Notes: generated by a model from the letters alone, not told the origin. A DNA stretch of 64,000 nucleotides from Rhodococcus sp. RD6.2 (GCF_001040705.1 NZ_CVQP01000001.1:860324-924323); one strand, 5' to 3'; positions 39,149 to 49,123 are shown, counted from the stretch's first letter. A program made the numbers and translations.

Positions 39149-39233
39149 CCAGGTCATCACCCGGGGCACCCCACCGCGGATGGAGGGTTGCCGGCCAGCG
39201 AGCCGGGGCTTGATGCTGGCACTCATGACCTGG
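39149..39233 (-). promoter_or_regulatory. SAM-IV riboswitch controlling metY
   Basis: The outer helix P1 is perfect: CCAGGTCAT at the 5' end (39233-39225 on minus) pairs with ATGACCTGG (39157-39149). Inside are the conserved GTCATGAGTGCCAGC, then GCTGGCCGGCAACCC, then GGTGGGGTGCCCCGGG. This is the order of the actinobacterial SAM-IV class, found before methionine genes. It senses S-adenosylmethionine and should turn off metY when SAM is plentiful. Confidence 0.9.
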
Positions 39234-39238
39234 CAGCG

Positions 39239-39244
39239 ATCTTA
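39239..39244 (-). promoter_or_regulatory. -10 element of the metY leader transcript
   Basis: TAAGAT on the minus strand (plus-strand ATCTTA) ends about six bases before the first base of riboswitch helix P1. Transcription should therefore start at the edge of the aptamer. Confidence 0.6.
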
Positions 39245-39376
39245 ACCGCTGTGTCCGCCCTCACCGAAACGGGGACGGTGCCACGGCACCTCGCCGCGTG
39301 GCCCGACCGCGAGTGACCTGCGCAACAGCACTAAACTGCTGGTCGCAATCGTGCAGGACGAGCTGGGAGACCCGAA

Positions 39377-40777
39377 GTGAAAGACGCCGCCACGGCGCTG
39401 ACCCGAGGTCTGTCGGCCCGTCACATCCGCTTCATCGCGCTCGGATCCGCCATCGGCACCGGCCTGTTCTACGGCTCGGCGGGGGCGATCCAGAAGGCGG
39501 GCCCGTCGGTCCTGCTGGCGTATCTCATCGGCGGTGCCGCCGTGTACGTGGTGCTGCGTGCGCTCGGTGAGATGGCCGTCCGCAATCCCGTCTCCGGCTC
39601 GTTCGGCGAGTACGCCGCGAAGAACCTCGGGCCTCTCGCCGGATTCATGACGGGCTGGACGTACACGTTCGAGATGATCGTCGTCTGCCTCGCCGACGTC
39701 ACGGCGTTCGGCGTCTACATGGGGTTTTGGTACCCGGACGTGCCGCGCTGGATCTGGGTGCTGGCGATCGTCTTCTTCATCGGTGCGCTGAACCTGCTCA
39801 GCGTCAAGGTGTTCGGTGAGCTCGAGTTCTGGTTCACCGTTGTGAAGGTGACTGCGATTCTCGCGATGATCGCCGCGGGTGTCGCCATCCTGATCTTCGG
39901 GTTCGGCGTGCACGACACCTCGCAGGGCGTCAGCAATCTGTGGAGCGAGGGCGGCTTCTTCGCGGGCGGATTCGGCGGGTTCGTCGCCTGCTTCGCGATC
40001 GTGATGTTCGCGTTCGGGGGCAGCGAGATCATCGGTATCACCGCGGGTGAGGCGGAAGATCCCGCCCGCACCATTCCCCGGGCCGTCAACACGGTTCCGG
40101 TGCGGATCATGCTCTTCTACATCGCGACCCTCGCCGTGATCATGGCGATCATCCCGTGGCACACCATCGGCACCGGCAGCAGTCCATTCGTGCAGATCTT
40201 CGAGGCGATCGGAGTCGGACCGGCCGCGGCCGTGCTCAACGTCGTCGTGATCACCGCGGCGCTGTCCGCGATCAACAGTGACGTCTTCGGTGCGGGCCGA
40301 ATGATGTACGGGATGGCGCAGCGCGGTCAGGCGCCCGCGGTGATGACGAAGGTGTCGCGCAACGGCGTGCCGTGGATGACGGTGGTCGTGATGACGGTGG
40401 CGTTGCTGCTCGCGGTCCTTCTCAACTACCTGATTCCCGAGTCGGTGTTCCTCGTCATCGCGTCGATCGCGACCTTCGCGACGGTGTTCGTGTGGGTGAT
40501 GATTCTGCTGTCGCAGTACCGGGCGCGTCGGCGCATGAGCACGCAGGAGCAGGCGGAGCTGCAGTTCCCCGTTCCGTTCTGGCCGTACGCGCCACTCGCC
40601 GCGCTCGCGTTCCTCGGCTTCGTCATCGTCGTGCTGGCCTTCGACGCGGATACCCGCGTCGCGTTGATCGTCGGCGCGGTGTGGCTCGCCGGCCTGACGG
40701 CCGCGTACCTGCGTTTCGTTCGACCGCGGGTCACCGAGTCGGCCGACGACCCCGAACATGCCGAAATCGCGGGGTAG
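39377..40777 (+). CDS. Amino acid permease (AAT family of the APC superfamily)
   Basis: This 466-residue permease has 12 predicted helices. The first-helix signature [26 protein letters not shown] and [17 protein letters not shown] are those of the AAT family (proline, GABA, aromatic or D-amino-acid permeases). [21 protein letters not shown] is the helix-6/7 loop signature. It takes up an amino acid with protons; which one is not decided. The GTG at 39377 has GGGAG upstream. It is divergent from the metY leader and followed 91 bp later by the arylsulfatase on the same strand. Confidence 0.9.
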   Translation: MKDAATALTRGLSARHIRFIALGSAIGTGLFYGSAGAIQKAGPSVLLAYLIGGAAVYVVLRALGEMAVRNPVSGSFGEYAAKNLGPLAGFMTGWTYTFEMIVVCLADVTAFGVYMGFWYPDVPRWIWVLAIVFFIGALNLLSVKVFGELEFWFTVVKVTAILAMIAAGVAILIFGFGVHDTSQGVSNLWSEGGFFAGGFGGFVACFAIVMFAFGGSEIIGITAGEAEDPARTIPRAVNTVPVRIMLFYIATLAVIMAIIPWHTIGTGSSPFVQIFEAIGVGPAAAVLNVVVITAALSAINSDVFGAGRMMYGMAQRGQAPAVMTKVSRNGVPWMTVVVMTVALLLAVLLNYLIPESVFLVIASIATFATVFVWVMILLSQYRARRRMSTQEQAELQFPVPFWPYAPLAALAFLGFVIVVLAFDADTRVALIVGAVWLAGLTAAYLRFVRPRVTESADDPEHAEIAG

Positions 40778-40868
40778 CCGGGCTTTCACCCGCGCAGGGT
40801 GAGGCCACCGGCCGAGTGCGAATGCTGCACTGGGTGCGGTCTCGTCCGTTAGCGAAGGGAGTCCGCAC

Positions 40869-43196
40869 GTGAACGGTGACGTCAGGGGAGAGCGGATACC
40901 GGGCGGCGACTCGCTTCCCTTCCCGCCGACACCGTCGGGGAGCGTCGCGGGTCGCACGATGCAGGAGTCGGTGTACAGCCCGCGGTCGAAGTCGCGGCGG
41001 CTGCCCGACGACGCGCCGAACGTCCTGGTCGTCCTGATCGACGACGCGGGCCCGGGTCTGCCGAGCGCGTTCGGCGGCGAGGTGAACACCCCGACGCTGT
41101 CGCAGATGGTGGGGGAGGGCGTCAGCTACAACCGCTTCCACACCACCGCGATGTGCTCACCTACCCGAGCCTCACTGCTCACCGGTCGGAACCATCACCG
41201 GGTCGGGAACGGCCAGATCGCGGAACTCGCCAACGACTGGGACGGGTACTCCGGCCACATTCCGAAGTCGAGCGCGACCGGTGCCGAGGTGCTGCGGCAG
41301 TACGGCTACACGACGGCCGCGTTCGGTAAGTGGCACAACACTCCCGCCGAGGAGACGACGGCGGCCGGACCGTTCGACAACTGGCCCACCGGTGTCGGCT
41401 TCGACTACTTCTACGGTTTCCTCGCCGGGGAGGCGTCCCAGTACGAACCGCATCTGGTCCGCAACACCACGGTCGTGCTGCCGCCGAAGACGCCGGAGGA
41501 GGGCTATCACCTCAGCGAGGACCTCGCGGACGACGCGATCGGGTGGCTCCGCAGGCACAAGGCCCTCGACGCGGACCGGCCGTTCTTCATGTACTGGGCC
41601 AGCGGCTGCCTGCACGGTCCGCACCACATCATGAAGGAGTGGGCGGACCGCTATTCCGGCAAGTTCGACGACGGCTGGGACGCCTACCGCGAGAGGGTTT
41701 TCGCGCGGGCGAAGGAGGCGGGCTGGATTCCGCCGGAATCCGAACTGACCGATCGTGACCCGACGATGACGGCGTGGGACGACATCCCCGAGGACGAGAA
41801 GCCGTTCCAGCGGCGATTGATGGAGGTCGCCGCGGGTTTCGCCGAGCACTGCGACGTGCAGGTGGGGCGCCTGTTCGACGAACTTGACAGCCTCGGCTAC
41901 CGGGACAACACGCTGGTTCTCTACATCTGGGGTGACAACGGCTCGTCGGGCGAGGGGCAGAACGGCACGATCAGCGAACTGCTCGCCCAGAACGGCATTC
42001 CGACCACCACGGCTCAACACATCGCGGCATTGGAGGAACTCGGCGGACTCGATGTCCTCGGCTCCCCGAAGACCGACAACATGTATCACGCGGGGTGGGC
42101 GTGGGCGGGGAGTACGCCGTACAAGGGCATGAAGCTCCTCGCCTCGCACCTCGGTGGGACGCGGAACCCGATGGTCGTCCGCTGGCCCGAAAAGGTCGCA
42201 CCGGACCCAGTTCCGCGAACGCAGTTCCTGCACTGCAACGATCTCGTGCCGACCTTGTACGACCTGCTCGGCATCACGCCGCCGCGGATGGTGCACGGCA
42301 TTCCGCAGGACCCGATCGACGGTGCCAGTTTCGCGGCGACGCTCGTCGATCGGGACGCGAAGGCGGGCAAGACAACCCAGTACTTCGAGATCATGGGTAG
42401 TCGGGCGATCTATCACGACGGTTGGATGGCGTCCGCGTTCGGACCGCGCGCCCCGTGGGCGACAGGTATGCCCGCAGGCATCCACGACTGGAACCCCGAC
42501 GACGACACGTGGGAGCTCTACCACCTCGACGAGGACTGGACGCAGAACAACGACCTCGCGGACGAGCATCCGAAGAAGCTGGCGCAGTTGCGTGAACTGT
42601 TCGCGATCGAGGCGGCCAAGAACAAGGTCCTGCCCGTCGGTGGCGGGCTGTGGGTGGTCGCGATGCATCCGGAGCAGCGCATCTCCACCCCGTACACGAG
42701 TTGGCGGTTCACCGGTGACGTCACCCGCATGCCCGAGTTCTGCGCTCCGGCGCTGGGCAACAAGAACAATCGGGTGACGATCGAACTGACGGTCCCGGAG
42801 TCCGGTTCGGGTGTCCTGTACGCACTCGGTGGCAACGGCGGTGGCTTGACCTGCTACCTCGACGACGGCTACCTCTGCTTCGAGTACAACCTTTTCATTC
42901 TCATGCGGACCAAGATCCGATCCGCGCAGCCGATCGTCCCCGGTGCCCACACCGTCGAGGTGTCGACGGTGTACGCGCAGGAGCGGCCGGGTGGTCCGCT
43001 CGACGTGGTGCTGTCGGTCGACGGGCAGGAGGTGGGTCGGTCCACGGTGCCGGTGAGCGCGCCGCTGCTCTTCACCGCCAACGACTGCCTCGACATCGGC
43101 ACCTGCTTGGGTTCGCCGGTGTCGCTGGACTACTTCGACCGGGCACCGTTCCCGTTCGAGGGCACCATCGAGACCGTCGTCGTCGAGTACGTCTGA
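40869..43196 (+). CDS. Arylsulfatase (type I, formylglycine sulfatase)
   Basis: This 775-residue type I sulfatase hydrolyses sulfate esters to release sulfate. The formylglycine motif CSPTRASLLTGR starts at Cys96. Metal-site acidic residues lie in LVVLIDDAGPG, further pocket residues in FGKWHN and LYIWGDNGSSGEGQNG. The long C-terminus (after about residue 560) adds a beta-rich domain. There is no signal peptide, so it is probably cytoplasmic and dependent on a formylglycine-generating enzyme encoded elsewhere. It may help sulfur scavenging, which would suit its closeness to the methionine genes; that link is inference. Confidence 0.93.
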   Translation: MNGDVRGERIPGGDSLPFPPTPSGSVAGRTMQESVYSPRSKSRRLPDDAPNVLVVLIDDAGPGLPSAFGGEVNTPTLSQMVGEGVSYNRFHTTAMCSPTRASLLTGRNHHRVGNGQIAELANDWDGYSGHIPKSSATGAEVLRQYGYTTAAFGKWHNTPAEETTAAGPFDNWPTGVGFDYFYGFLAGEASQYEPHLVRNTTVVLPPKTPEEGYHLSEDLADDAIGWLRRHKALDADRPFFMYWASGCLHGPHHIMKEWADRYSGKFDDGWDAYRERVFARAKEAGWIPPESELTDRDPTMTAWDDIPEDEKPFQRRLMEVAAGFAEHCDVQVGRLFDELDSLGYRDNTLVLYIWGDNGSSGEGQNGTISELLAQNGIPTTTAQHIAALEELGGLDVLGSPKTDNMYHAGWAWAGSTPYKGMKLLASHLGGTRNPMVVRWPEKVAPDPVPRTQFLHCNDLVPTLYDLLGITPPRMVHGIPQDPIDGASFAATLVDRDAKAGKTTQYFEIMGSRAIYHDGWMASAFGPRAPWATGMPAGIHDWNPDDDTWELYHLDEDWTQNNDLADEHPKKLAQLRELFAIEAAKNKVLPVGGGLWVVAMHPEQRISTPYTSWRFTGDVTRMPEFCAPALGNKNNRVTIELTVPESGSGVLYALGGNGGGLTCYLDDGYLCFEYNLFILMRTKIRSAQPIVPGAHTVEVSTVYAQERPGGPLDVVLSVDGQEVGRSTVPVSAPLLFTANDCLDIGTCLGSPVSLDYFDRAPFPFEGTIETVVVEYV

Positions 43197-43199
43197 CGG

Positions 43200-43517
43200 T
43201 CAGGGCAGGGGGAAGCGGGTCGCGGCGATCGAGCCGTATTCGGTCCCGTCGTGCCCGACGATCCACGAACCGCCCTGCTGCCGGCAGGTGGCGACGGCGT
43301 CGAACGCCTTCAGCATGAAGAGGATCGCGTCCTCCGCGGTCGGTGCCAGCGCAAGCTGATGGGATTCGCCGGGCCGGGACATGTCCAGCCACACACCCTT
43401 GTTCCCGTCGAGCCGCATCCCGAGGATGTGGGCGACGTCGACGTACTGGTATTTGCGTTGCTCCCACGGGGTGCTGAGCGAGTACCCCTGTTCGAGCACC
43501 TGGATCAGGATGGTCAT
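43200..43517 (-). CDS. Small conserved hypothetical protein
   Basis: I do not recognise this 105-residue protein. It opens MTILIQVLEQGYSLSTPWEQ and includes a hydrophilic alpha/beta part (WLDMSRPGESHQLALAPTA, MLKAFDAVATCRQQGGSWI). There is no signal peptide and no membrane helix. The ATG at 43517 has GGGAGG five bases upstream, and the longer frame lacks support. It ends 3 bp from the convergent arylsulfatase. Confidence 0.65.
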   Translation of the reverse strand: MTILIQVLEQGYSLSTPWEQRKYQYVDVAHILGMRLDGNKGVWLDMSRPGESHQLALAPTAEDAILFMLKAFDAVATCRQQGGSWIVGHDGTEYGSIAATRFPLP

Positions 43518-43611
43518 CGAACCTCCCGTCTGCGAACGGTGTCGACGCCCATTATTCCGCTGGTCGGCGCCGTGAAGCCAGGCTGTCCGAGTCGGGTGGT
43601 TGGATGGTCCG

Positions 43612-46461
43612 GTGGTGCATGCGGTGTGGTCTCCCGGCTCGGGGCTGATGCTGTGGACCGCTGCCTCCGATGCGCCGCACGACCATGACGGTCTGCCGTC
43701 GCCGCTGCCCGGGTTGCTCGGACGGCGGTTCCGGCATCGCGTGACCGTCACCGTGCCCGACGCGCTCGGTGGCCTCTCCGAGACCACGGTGCCTGCTTTG
43801 GCGCTCGCGCCTGCCGATGCCGCATCGCTGCTCCTCGACCTGCCCGCGGCGGACCCCCGGCTGCCCGGCGACCTGCGCTACCTCGTCCATGTCGCGCGCG
43901 GCATCCGACGCTGGGCGGAGGCGGGCCGGGTGGTCCCCGAACTGGGACGCGAGGACGGCCGGTGGTGGGTGCGGTGGCGGCTGCTCGGCGGCGATCGGCA
44001 GCGGGCGTGGCTCGCGGAACTTGGCGCCGCGATGCCGGGGATGCTTCGCCGCGCCGGAGGCAGGCAGGCCCTCGACGACTTCGTCCTCGCGCTGACCGAT
44101 CCGATCGTGCGCGACCGGCTCGGCGGCCGCGACAGCGACCACCCGATGCTGCACGCGTTGCTGACCGACACGCCGATCCCGGAGCCCGAGGACGGACCGA
44201 TCCGGGGTGTCGCAGTCGCGGAGTCACGGCTCGAGCGGTGGCGTGAATCGCTTGCCGTGGAGGAACCGGACCTCGTCCTGCGGCTAGTGGAGCCGGACGA
44301 ATCCGACGACCTCGCCGAGCCGGGCTCGGATGTACTGCTGTGGCGTCTCGAAGTGTGCCTGCGACCCTCGGGGGAGGCGCCGATGCCGGTCCGCCACTCG
44401 GACCCCGAGGGGCTGCGGGTGGCCCTGCGGCTGCTCGGGAAGGCGATGGAGGCGTACCCGCGACTGCGCGCGGTTCCGTCGGATCCCGACGGACTCGATC
44501 TGCTGCTGCCGCTCGCGGTGGTCATGGACCTGGTGGCGCACGGGGCGCGGGCGCTGGCGGCGTCGGGCGTGACGCTGCTGCTGCCGCGGGCGTGGGTGGT
44601 GGCGGCGCCGTCGCTGCGGTTGGCAGTCGCCAGCCCGCCCGTGCTCCTCGACACCGATGAACGCGACGTCGGGATGAACCAACTGCTGTCCTACAACTGG
44701 GAACTCGCCATCGGCGACCTGGTACTGACGGCCACCGAGATCGAGCGGCTGGCTCGGTCGGCGGCGGACCTGGTGCAGCTTCGGGGGCAGTGGGTGCAGG
44801 CGGACGGCGCGGCGCTCGCGAAGGCAGCGAAGTATGTCGGCGCCCACGAGTTGGGCGATGCCTCGACGCTCGGCGGGCTGCTGGCGCTGTTGACGGCGGC
44901 CGACCCGCCGCCGGTCCCCGTCGACGCGATCACCTCGACCGGGTGGGTGTCGGCGCTGCTCGGTGGTGCGTCGCGTCCCGATCCCGTTCCGACGCCGCAC
45001 GGACTGAACGCGACGCTGCGCCCGTACCAGCAGCGCGGCCTCGAGTGGCTCGCGTTCATGAGCGATCTCGGGCTCGGCGGGATTCTCGCCGACGACATGG
45101 GGCTCGGGAAGACGGTGCAGTTGCTGGCGTTGCTGGCGCACGAGCGGGAGCGTGCAGGCACCGTGGCGCCGACCCTGCTGGTGTGCCCGATGTCGGTGGT
45201 GGGGAACTGGCAGCGCGAAGCCGCGTCGTTCACGCCGGGACTGCGGGTGCACGTCCACCACGGTCCCGCCCGGTTGCGCGGCGACGGGTTCGCGGCTGTG
45301 GTCGCCGGGTCGGACCTGGTGGTCACGACCTACGCGGTCGCGGCGCGCGACGTCGAGATGCTGCGGGAAACAGGCTGGGGGAGAGTTGTTCTCGACGAGG
45401 CCCAGCACGTGAAGAACGCGGCGACGGCGCAGTCGCGGGCAGTGCGTGCCATCCCTGCGCGGCATCGTCTCGCGCTCACCGGCACCCCCGTCGAGAACCG
45501 ATTGGAGGAACTGCGGTCGATCCTCGACTTCGCCAACCCCGGCCTGCTCGGGTCGCCGCAGCAGTTCCGGGCTCGGTTCGCCGTGCCGATCGAACGACTG
45601 CAGGACGAGGGCGCGTTGGCGCGGCTGAAGGCGGTGACGTCGCCGTTCGTGCTGCGGCGGGTCAAGACGGATCCGACGGTGATCGCGGACCTGCCCGAGA
45701 AGTTCGAGATGACGGTGCGGGCCAATCTCACCGCCGAGCAGGCGGGTCTGTATCGCGGGGTGCTCGACGACATGACGCGGCGCCTGCGGGACACGGACAA
45801 TCCGCGCGCACGTAAGGGCGTCGTGCTCGCTGCGCTGACCAGGCTCAAGCAGGTGTGCAACCACCCGTCGCACTTCCTGGCGGACGGTTCGCCCGCGATC
45901 CGCCGCGGTCGGCACCGCTCGGGGAAGCTCGCGCTGGTCGAGGACATCGTCGAGTCGGTTCTGGCCGACGGCGAGCGGGTACTGCTGTTCACGCAGTTCC
46001 GTGAGTTCGGGTCGATCGTGGCCCCCTACCTGGCGGAACGGTTCGGGGTGGAGGTGCCGTTCCTGCACGGTGGGGTGGCGCGGACCGCGCGCGACGAGAT
46101 GGTCCGCGACTTCCAGCGCGACGGGTCGCCGTCGCCGGTCATGCTGCTCTCCCTCAAGGCCGGTGGCACCGGTTTGAATCTGACGGCAGCGAATCATGTT
46201 GTACACCTGGATCGCTGGTGGAACCCTGCCGTCGAGAATCAGGCCACCGACCGCGCGTTCCGCATCGGTCAGCGGCGAGACGTGCAGGTCCGCAAGCTGC
46301 TGTGCGTCGGTACCTTGGAGGAGCGCATCGACGCGATGCTCACCGGCAAGGCGGAACTCGCGGATCTCGCGGTCGGCGTCGGGGAGAAGTGGATCACCGA
46401 GATGAGCGACAACGAGTTGGCCGCGCTGATGATGCTCGGCGACGATGCGGTCGGTGAATAG
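43612..46461 (+). CDS. SNF2/Rad54-family helicase-like ATPase
   Basis: The protein is about 949 residues. A long N-terminal part (residues 1-about 460) is typical of bacterial SNF2 proteins with SWIM partners. The motor follows: motif I ILADDMGLGKTVQ (residue about 493), motif II LDEAQHVKN, motif III LTGTPVENR, then GGTGLNLTAANHVVHLDRWW and QATDRAFRIGQ. These translocate on double-stranded DNA and remodel protein-DNA complexes, with likely links to transcription or repair. I start at the GTG at 43612; the TTG at 43600 is less likely. The SWIM gene follows by 12 bp. Confidence 0.9.
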   Translation: MVHAVWSPGSGLMLWTAASDAPHDHDGLPSPLPGLLGRRFRHRVTVTVPDALGGLSETTVPALALAPADAASLLLDLPAADPRLPGDLRYLVHVARGIRRWAEAGRVVPELGREDGRWWVRWRLLGGDRQRAWLAELGAAMPGMLRRAGGRQALDDFVLALTDPIVRDRLGGRDSDHPMLHALLTDTPIPEPEDGPIRGVAVAESRLERWRESLAVEEPDLVLRLVEPDESDDLAEPGSDVLLWRLEVCLRPSGEAPMPVRHSDPEGLRVALRLLGKAMEAYPRLRAVPSDPDGLDLLLPLAVVMDLVAHGARALAASGVTLLLPRAWVVAAPSLRLAVASPPVLLDTDERDVGMNQLLSYNWELAIGDLVLTATEIERLARSAADLVQLRGQWVQADGAALAKAAKYVGAHELGDASTLGGLLALLTAADPPPVPVDAITSTGWVSALLGGASRPDPVPTPHGLNATLRPYQQRGLEWLAFMSDLGLGGILADDMGLGKTVQLLALLAHERERAGTVAPTLLVCPMSVVGNWQREAASFTPGLRVHVHHGPARLRGDGFAAVVAGSDLVVTTYAVAARDVEMLRETGWGRVVLDEAQHVKNAATAQSRAVRAIPARHRLALTGTPVENRLEELRSILDFANPGLLGSPQQFRARFAVPIERLQDEGALARLKAVTSPFVLRRVKTDPTVIADLPEKFEMTVRANLTAEQAGLYRGVLDDMTRRLRDTDNPRARKGVVLAALTRLKQVCNHPSHFLADGSPAIRRGRHRSGKLALVEDIVESVLADGERVLLFTQFREFGSIVAPYLAERFGVEVPFLHGGVARTARDEMVRDFQRDGSPSPVMLLSLKAGGTGLNLTAANHVVHLDRWWNPAVENQATDRAFRIGQRRDVQVRKLLCVGTLEERIDAMLTGKAELADLAVGVGEKWITEMSDNELAALMMLGDDAVGE

Positions 46462-46473
46462 GGCGGTGGGCGA

Positions 46474-47184
46474 GTGAGACGGGTGGCGCGGCGCGGCGCG
46501 GGCGAGGGCTGGGGCCGCGCGCTGACGGCGGCCGTCGAGAAGTCTTCCGGCGGTGCGCGGTTGGGTCGTGGCCGCAGTCACGTGCGGGCCGGGCAGGTGC
46601 TGTCGTTCCGCGTCGCGCCGGGACTGGTGATCGGTGAGGTGCAGGGCAGCCAGAACGAGCCGTTCACGGCGACCGTCACGGTGCGTGTCCTGGACGGGGA
46701 GGCGATCGACGCGGTCGTGGGGCGGGTACGGGGGACGCCCGGGGTGCTCGCCGCCGTCGCGGGCGGCACGATGCCTCTCGAACTCGGCGAGCTGCTGCTG
46801 CCGTCCGGTTCGTCGGACGTCGACTTCGGCTGTACGTGCCCCGACGAGGGCTGGCCGTGCAGGCACGCGGCGGCGCTGGTCACGGTCATCGCGGATCGGT
46901 TGGAGGACGATCCGACGCTGTTGCTCACCCTGCGGGGAATCGACCTCGACACCCTGATCGGCGGGGTGGACCAGGGCGTCGAGGTCGACGACGACACGGC
47001 GGACTGGTTCGGCGACGACGCCGTGCTCCCCGCACTGCCGCGGCCCGCGGTCGTGCCGGCGACGCAGGACCTCAACCCGGTGCACCTGCGTGCCGCGCTG
47101 CGGGCGATCACCCCCGACGAGGACGCTGCCCGCCGAGCCGTCCGAGACCTCGACGCGCTGTATCGGGCGTTGGCCGGCGATTAG
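46474..47184 (+). CDS. SWIM zinc-finger protein, partner of SNF2 ATPase
   Basis: The protein has 236 residues. The SWIM motif CxCx6CxH is at Cys120, Cys122, Cys129 and His131 (FGCTCPDEGWPCRHAAAL). The N-terminus is Arg/Gly-rich. SWIM domains bind DNA or protein, and in bacteria this small form is nearly always encoded directly after a SNF2 ATPase, as here. The GTG start at 46474 follows by 12 bp. It probably acts as a targeting subunit for the helicase. Confidence 0.9.
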   Translation: MRRVARRGAGEGWGRALTAAVEKSSGGARLGRGRSHVRAGQVLSFRVAPGLVIGEVQGSQNEPFTATVTVRVLDGEAIDAVVGRVRGTPGVLAAVAGGTMPLELGELLLPSGSSDVDFGCTCPDEGWPCRHAAALVTVIADRLEDDPTLLLTLRGIDLDTLIGGVDQGVEVDDDTADWFGDDAVLPALPRPAVVPATQDLNPVHLRAALRAITPDEDAARRAVRDLDALYRALAGD

Positions 47185-47273
47185 GCGTCGACCAGCGCGA
47201 CAACCCGAGTGCAGCGTTCCGCGCGGCAACCCAGGTGGACGAGTTGCTCCGGCGCGTCAGCGGAATGCCGGTG

Positions 47274-47522
47274 TCAGTGCGGGACGGGAGTCGGTTGGAG
47301 TCCGGTCTCGAGGTGCGCCGTGGACGTCCGGGGTTCGGTCAGGGCCTTGCGAGCGGCCTTCTCGACCAGGAGTGGGATGTAGTCGCGGATGCGGCCACCC
47401 TCGAGTCGTCCGTAGATCGCCAACACCGTGTGCTCGACGGTATCGGGCGGAAGCTCGGGGTACCGGGCAATCATCCGGCCGATGATCCGCTCGATCTCGA
47501 TCATCTCGTTGTCGCCCGTCAT
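47274..47522 (-). CDS. Three-helix-bundle small protein
   Basis: The protein has 82 residues. EIERIIGRMIARYPELPPDT and EHTVLAIYGRLEGGRIRDYI, then PLLVEKAARKAL, match the three-helix-bundle dimerisation domain found as a stand-alone small protein in mycobacteria and rhodococci. Function is unknown. ATG at 47522, GAGG close upstream. It is convergent with the SWIM gene and upstream of nothing on its strand. Confidence 0.7.
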   Translation of the reverse strand: MTGDNEMIEIERIIGRMIARYPELPPDTVEHTVLAIYGRLEGGRIRDYIPLLVEKAARKALTEPRTSTAHLETGLQPTPVPH

Positions 47523-47767
47523 CACCTCATGGTCCGCGGCAGGCAAGGGGGGGTCAAGAACGAAACGGTCTCGACAACAGGACATTTGATCGACGGCGCC
47601 GGACAATAGGTGGGCGCGTGAGGGGGTCGTGCACGGGACCGATCGGTCGTGGGAAAGGGGACGGGTCCGGTCGCCACGGTGACGCGTCGATCGGCCCGCC
47701 TGCTTCGACAGCCGCCGCTGCGAAAGATCCGTCGAAGTTCGGCCCACGATGAGCGGGAACGGGGAAA

Positions 47768-49123
47768 ATGATGGGTATGGACAGCCAGGGTTCCGATGGG
47801 CCTGGCGGCATCGGCGACGGGGCCGATCGTCTCGGCGGTCGAGAGGCGAGCGATGCGTCGAAGGCGATGACCGTCCGCGGAGCCGCGTTCCTCGGCGTCG
47901 GCTCGATGGTCGGTGCGGGGATCTTCGCTCTCCTCGGGGAAGCCGGAGCGGTGGCCGGGTCTGCGGTGTGGGTCTCGTTCCTCGTCGCGGGGATCGTTGC
48001 GACCCTCCAGGGATACGCCGTGGCGAAGCTGGGTGCGCGGTACCCGTCCTCGGGTGGCATCGTGACCTTCCTGCTGCAGGCCTACGGTCGTGGTCACACC
48101 ACTGCGATCGCTTCATGGCTGCTCTACTTTGCCGCCGTCATCGTCACCGCCATGGTTGCCGTGTCGTTCGGCAGCTACGGCGCTGCGCTCCTCTTCGACG
48201 ACTCCGTGGCGTGGAGCAGGATCCTCACGGCTGCGGTTGTCGTCGTGGTGGCCGCGGTCAACATCGTCGGTACGAAACTCCTCGACCGCGTCCAGACCAC
48301 GATCGTCGTGCTCCTGCTGGCGGTGTTCGCGGTCTTCGTCGTCGTCACGCTCGCGCAGGTCGATCCTGCTCTGCTGGCCCGCTCCACGTATCCGCCGGCG
48401 GTGGACATCGTCTCTAGTGTGGCGCTGACCTTCTTCGCGTACCTCGGCTTCACCGTGGTCAGCTTCACCGGCGGCGATCTGCCAAATCCGAGCCGGAACC
48501 TGCCGCGCGCGATGTACCTGGCGCTGGGTATCACCATCGCCCTCTACGTCCTGATCTCGATCGGCGTGTTCGGCACACTGACGGTGGACGAGGTGATCGC
48601 CAACGGTGAGACCGCCCTCGCCGTCGCGGCCAAGCCCGCGCTCGGAGACGCCGGGTTCGCCATCATGGCTTTCGCGGCGCTCCTCGCGACCTCGTCTTCT
48701 GCGAATGCCAACCTCTACGCGGCGGTCGGTTCGACCGCCAAACTGGCCGAGTCCGGTTCGTTCCCACCGGTATTCGGCAGGTCTGTTCGGTTCGGGGCCA
48801 CGGGTGGGCTGGTCATCACGGCCGCGCTGATCATGCTGTTGTCCCTGTTCGTCGATCTGACGGCGATCGCGTCGCTCGGGAGTGTGGTGGCCCTGGCGAT
48901 TTTCATGGTGACGTCGATCGGCGCATTCCGGCTCAGGAAGGACATCGGGGCCAACACGTCGATCCTGGTCGTGGGCATCGTGCTGACCGCGGTCGTCCTC
49001 GCCGTGTTCGCAGTGCAGACCCTGCGGACCTCGCCGCAGACGTTCGCAGGCATGGTGGCGATCCTGGCATTGGCTGCGATCCTCGAACTGGTCTGGGATC
49101 GGCTACGAGCGCGCCGCGCATGA
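47768..49123 (+). CDS. APC-superfamily amino acid/polyamine permease
   Basis: The protein has 451 residues with about 12 helices. The N-terminal helix 1 signature is FLGVGSMVGAGIFALLGEAGAVAG, and TVVSFTGGDLPNPSRNLPRAMY is the helix-6 loop signature of APC antiporter/uniporter proteins. A 33-residue hydrophilic N-terminus precedes it. The first ATG (47768) has GGGGAAA ahead; ATGs at 47771 and 47777 are also possible. It faces the second APC permease unit (minus strand). Substrate unknown. Confidence 0.88.
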   Translation: MMGMDSQGSDGPGGIGDGADRLGGREASDASKAMTVRGAAFLGVGSMVGAGIFALLGEAGAVAGSAVWVSFLVAGIVATLQGYAVAKLGARYPSSGGIVTFLLQAYGRGHTTAIASWLLYFAAVIVTAMVAVSFGSYGAALLFDDSVAWSRILTAAVVVVVAAVNIVGTKLLDRVQTTIVVLLLAVFAVFVVVTLAQVDPALLARSTYPPAVDIVSSVALTFFAYLGFTVVSFTGGDLPNPSRNLPRAMYLALGITIALYVLISIGVFGTLTVDEVIANGETALAVAAKPALGDAGFAIMAFAALLATSSSANANLYAAVGSTAKLAESGSFPPVFGRSVRFGATGGLVITAALIMLLSLFVDLTAIASLGSVVALAIFMVTSIGAFRLRKDIGANTSILVVGIVLTAVVLAVFAVQTLRTSPQTFAGMVAILALAAILELVWDRLRARRA

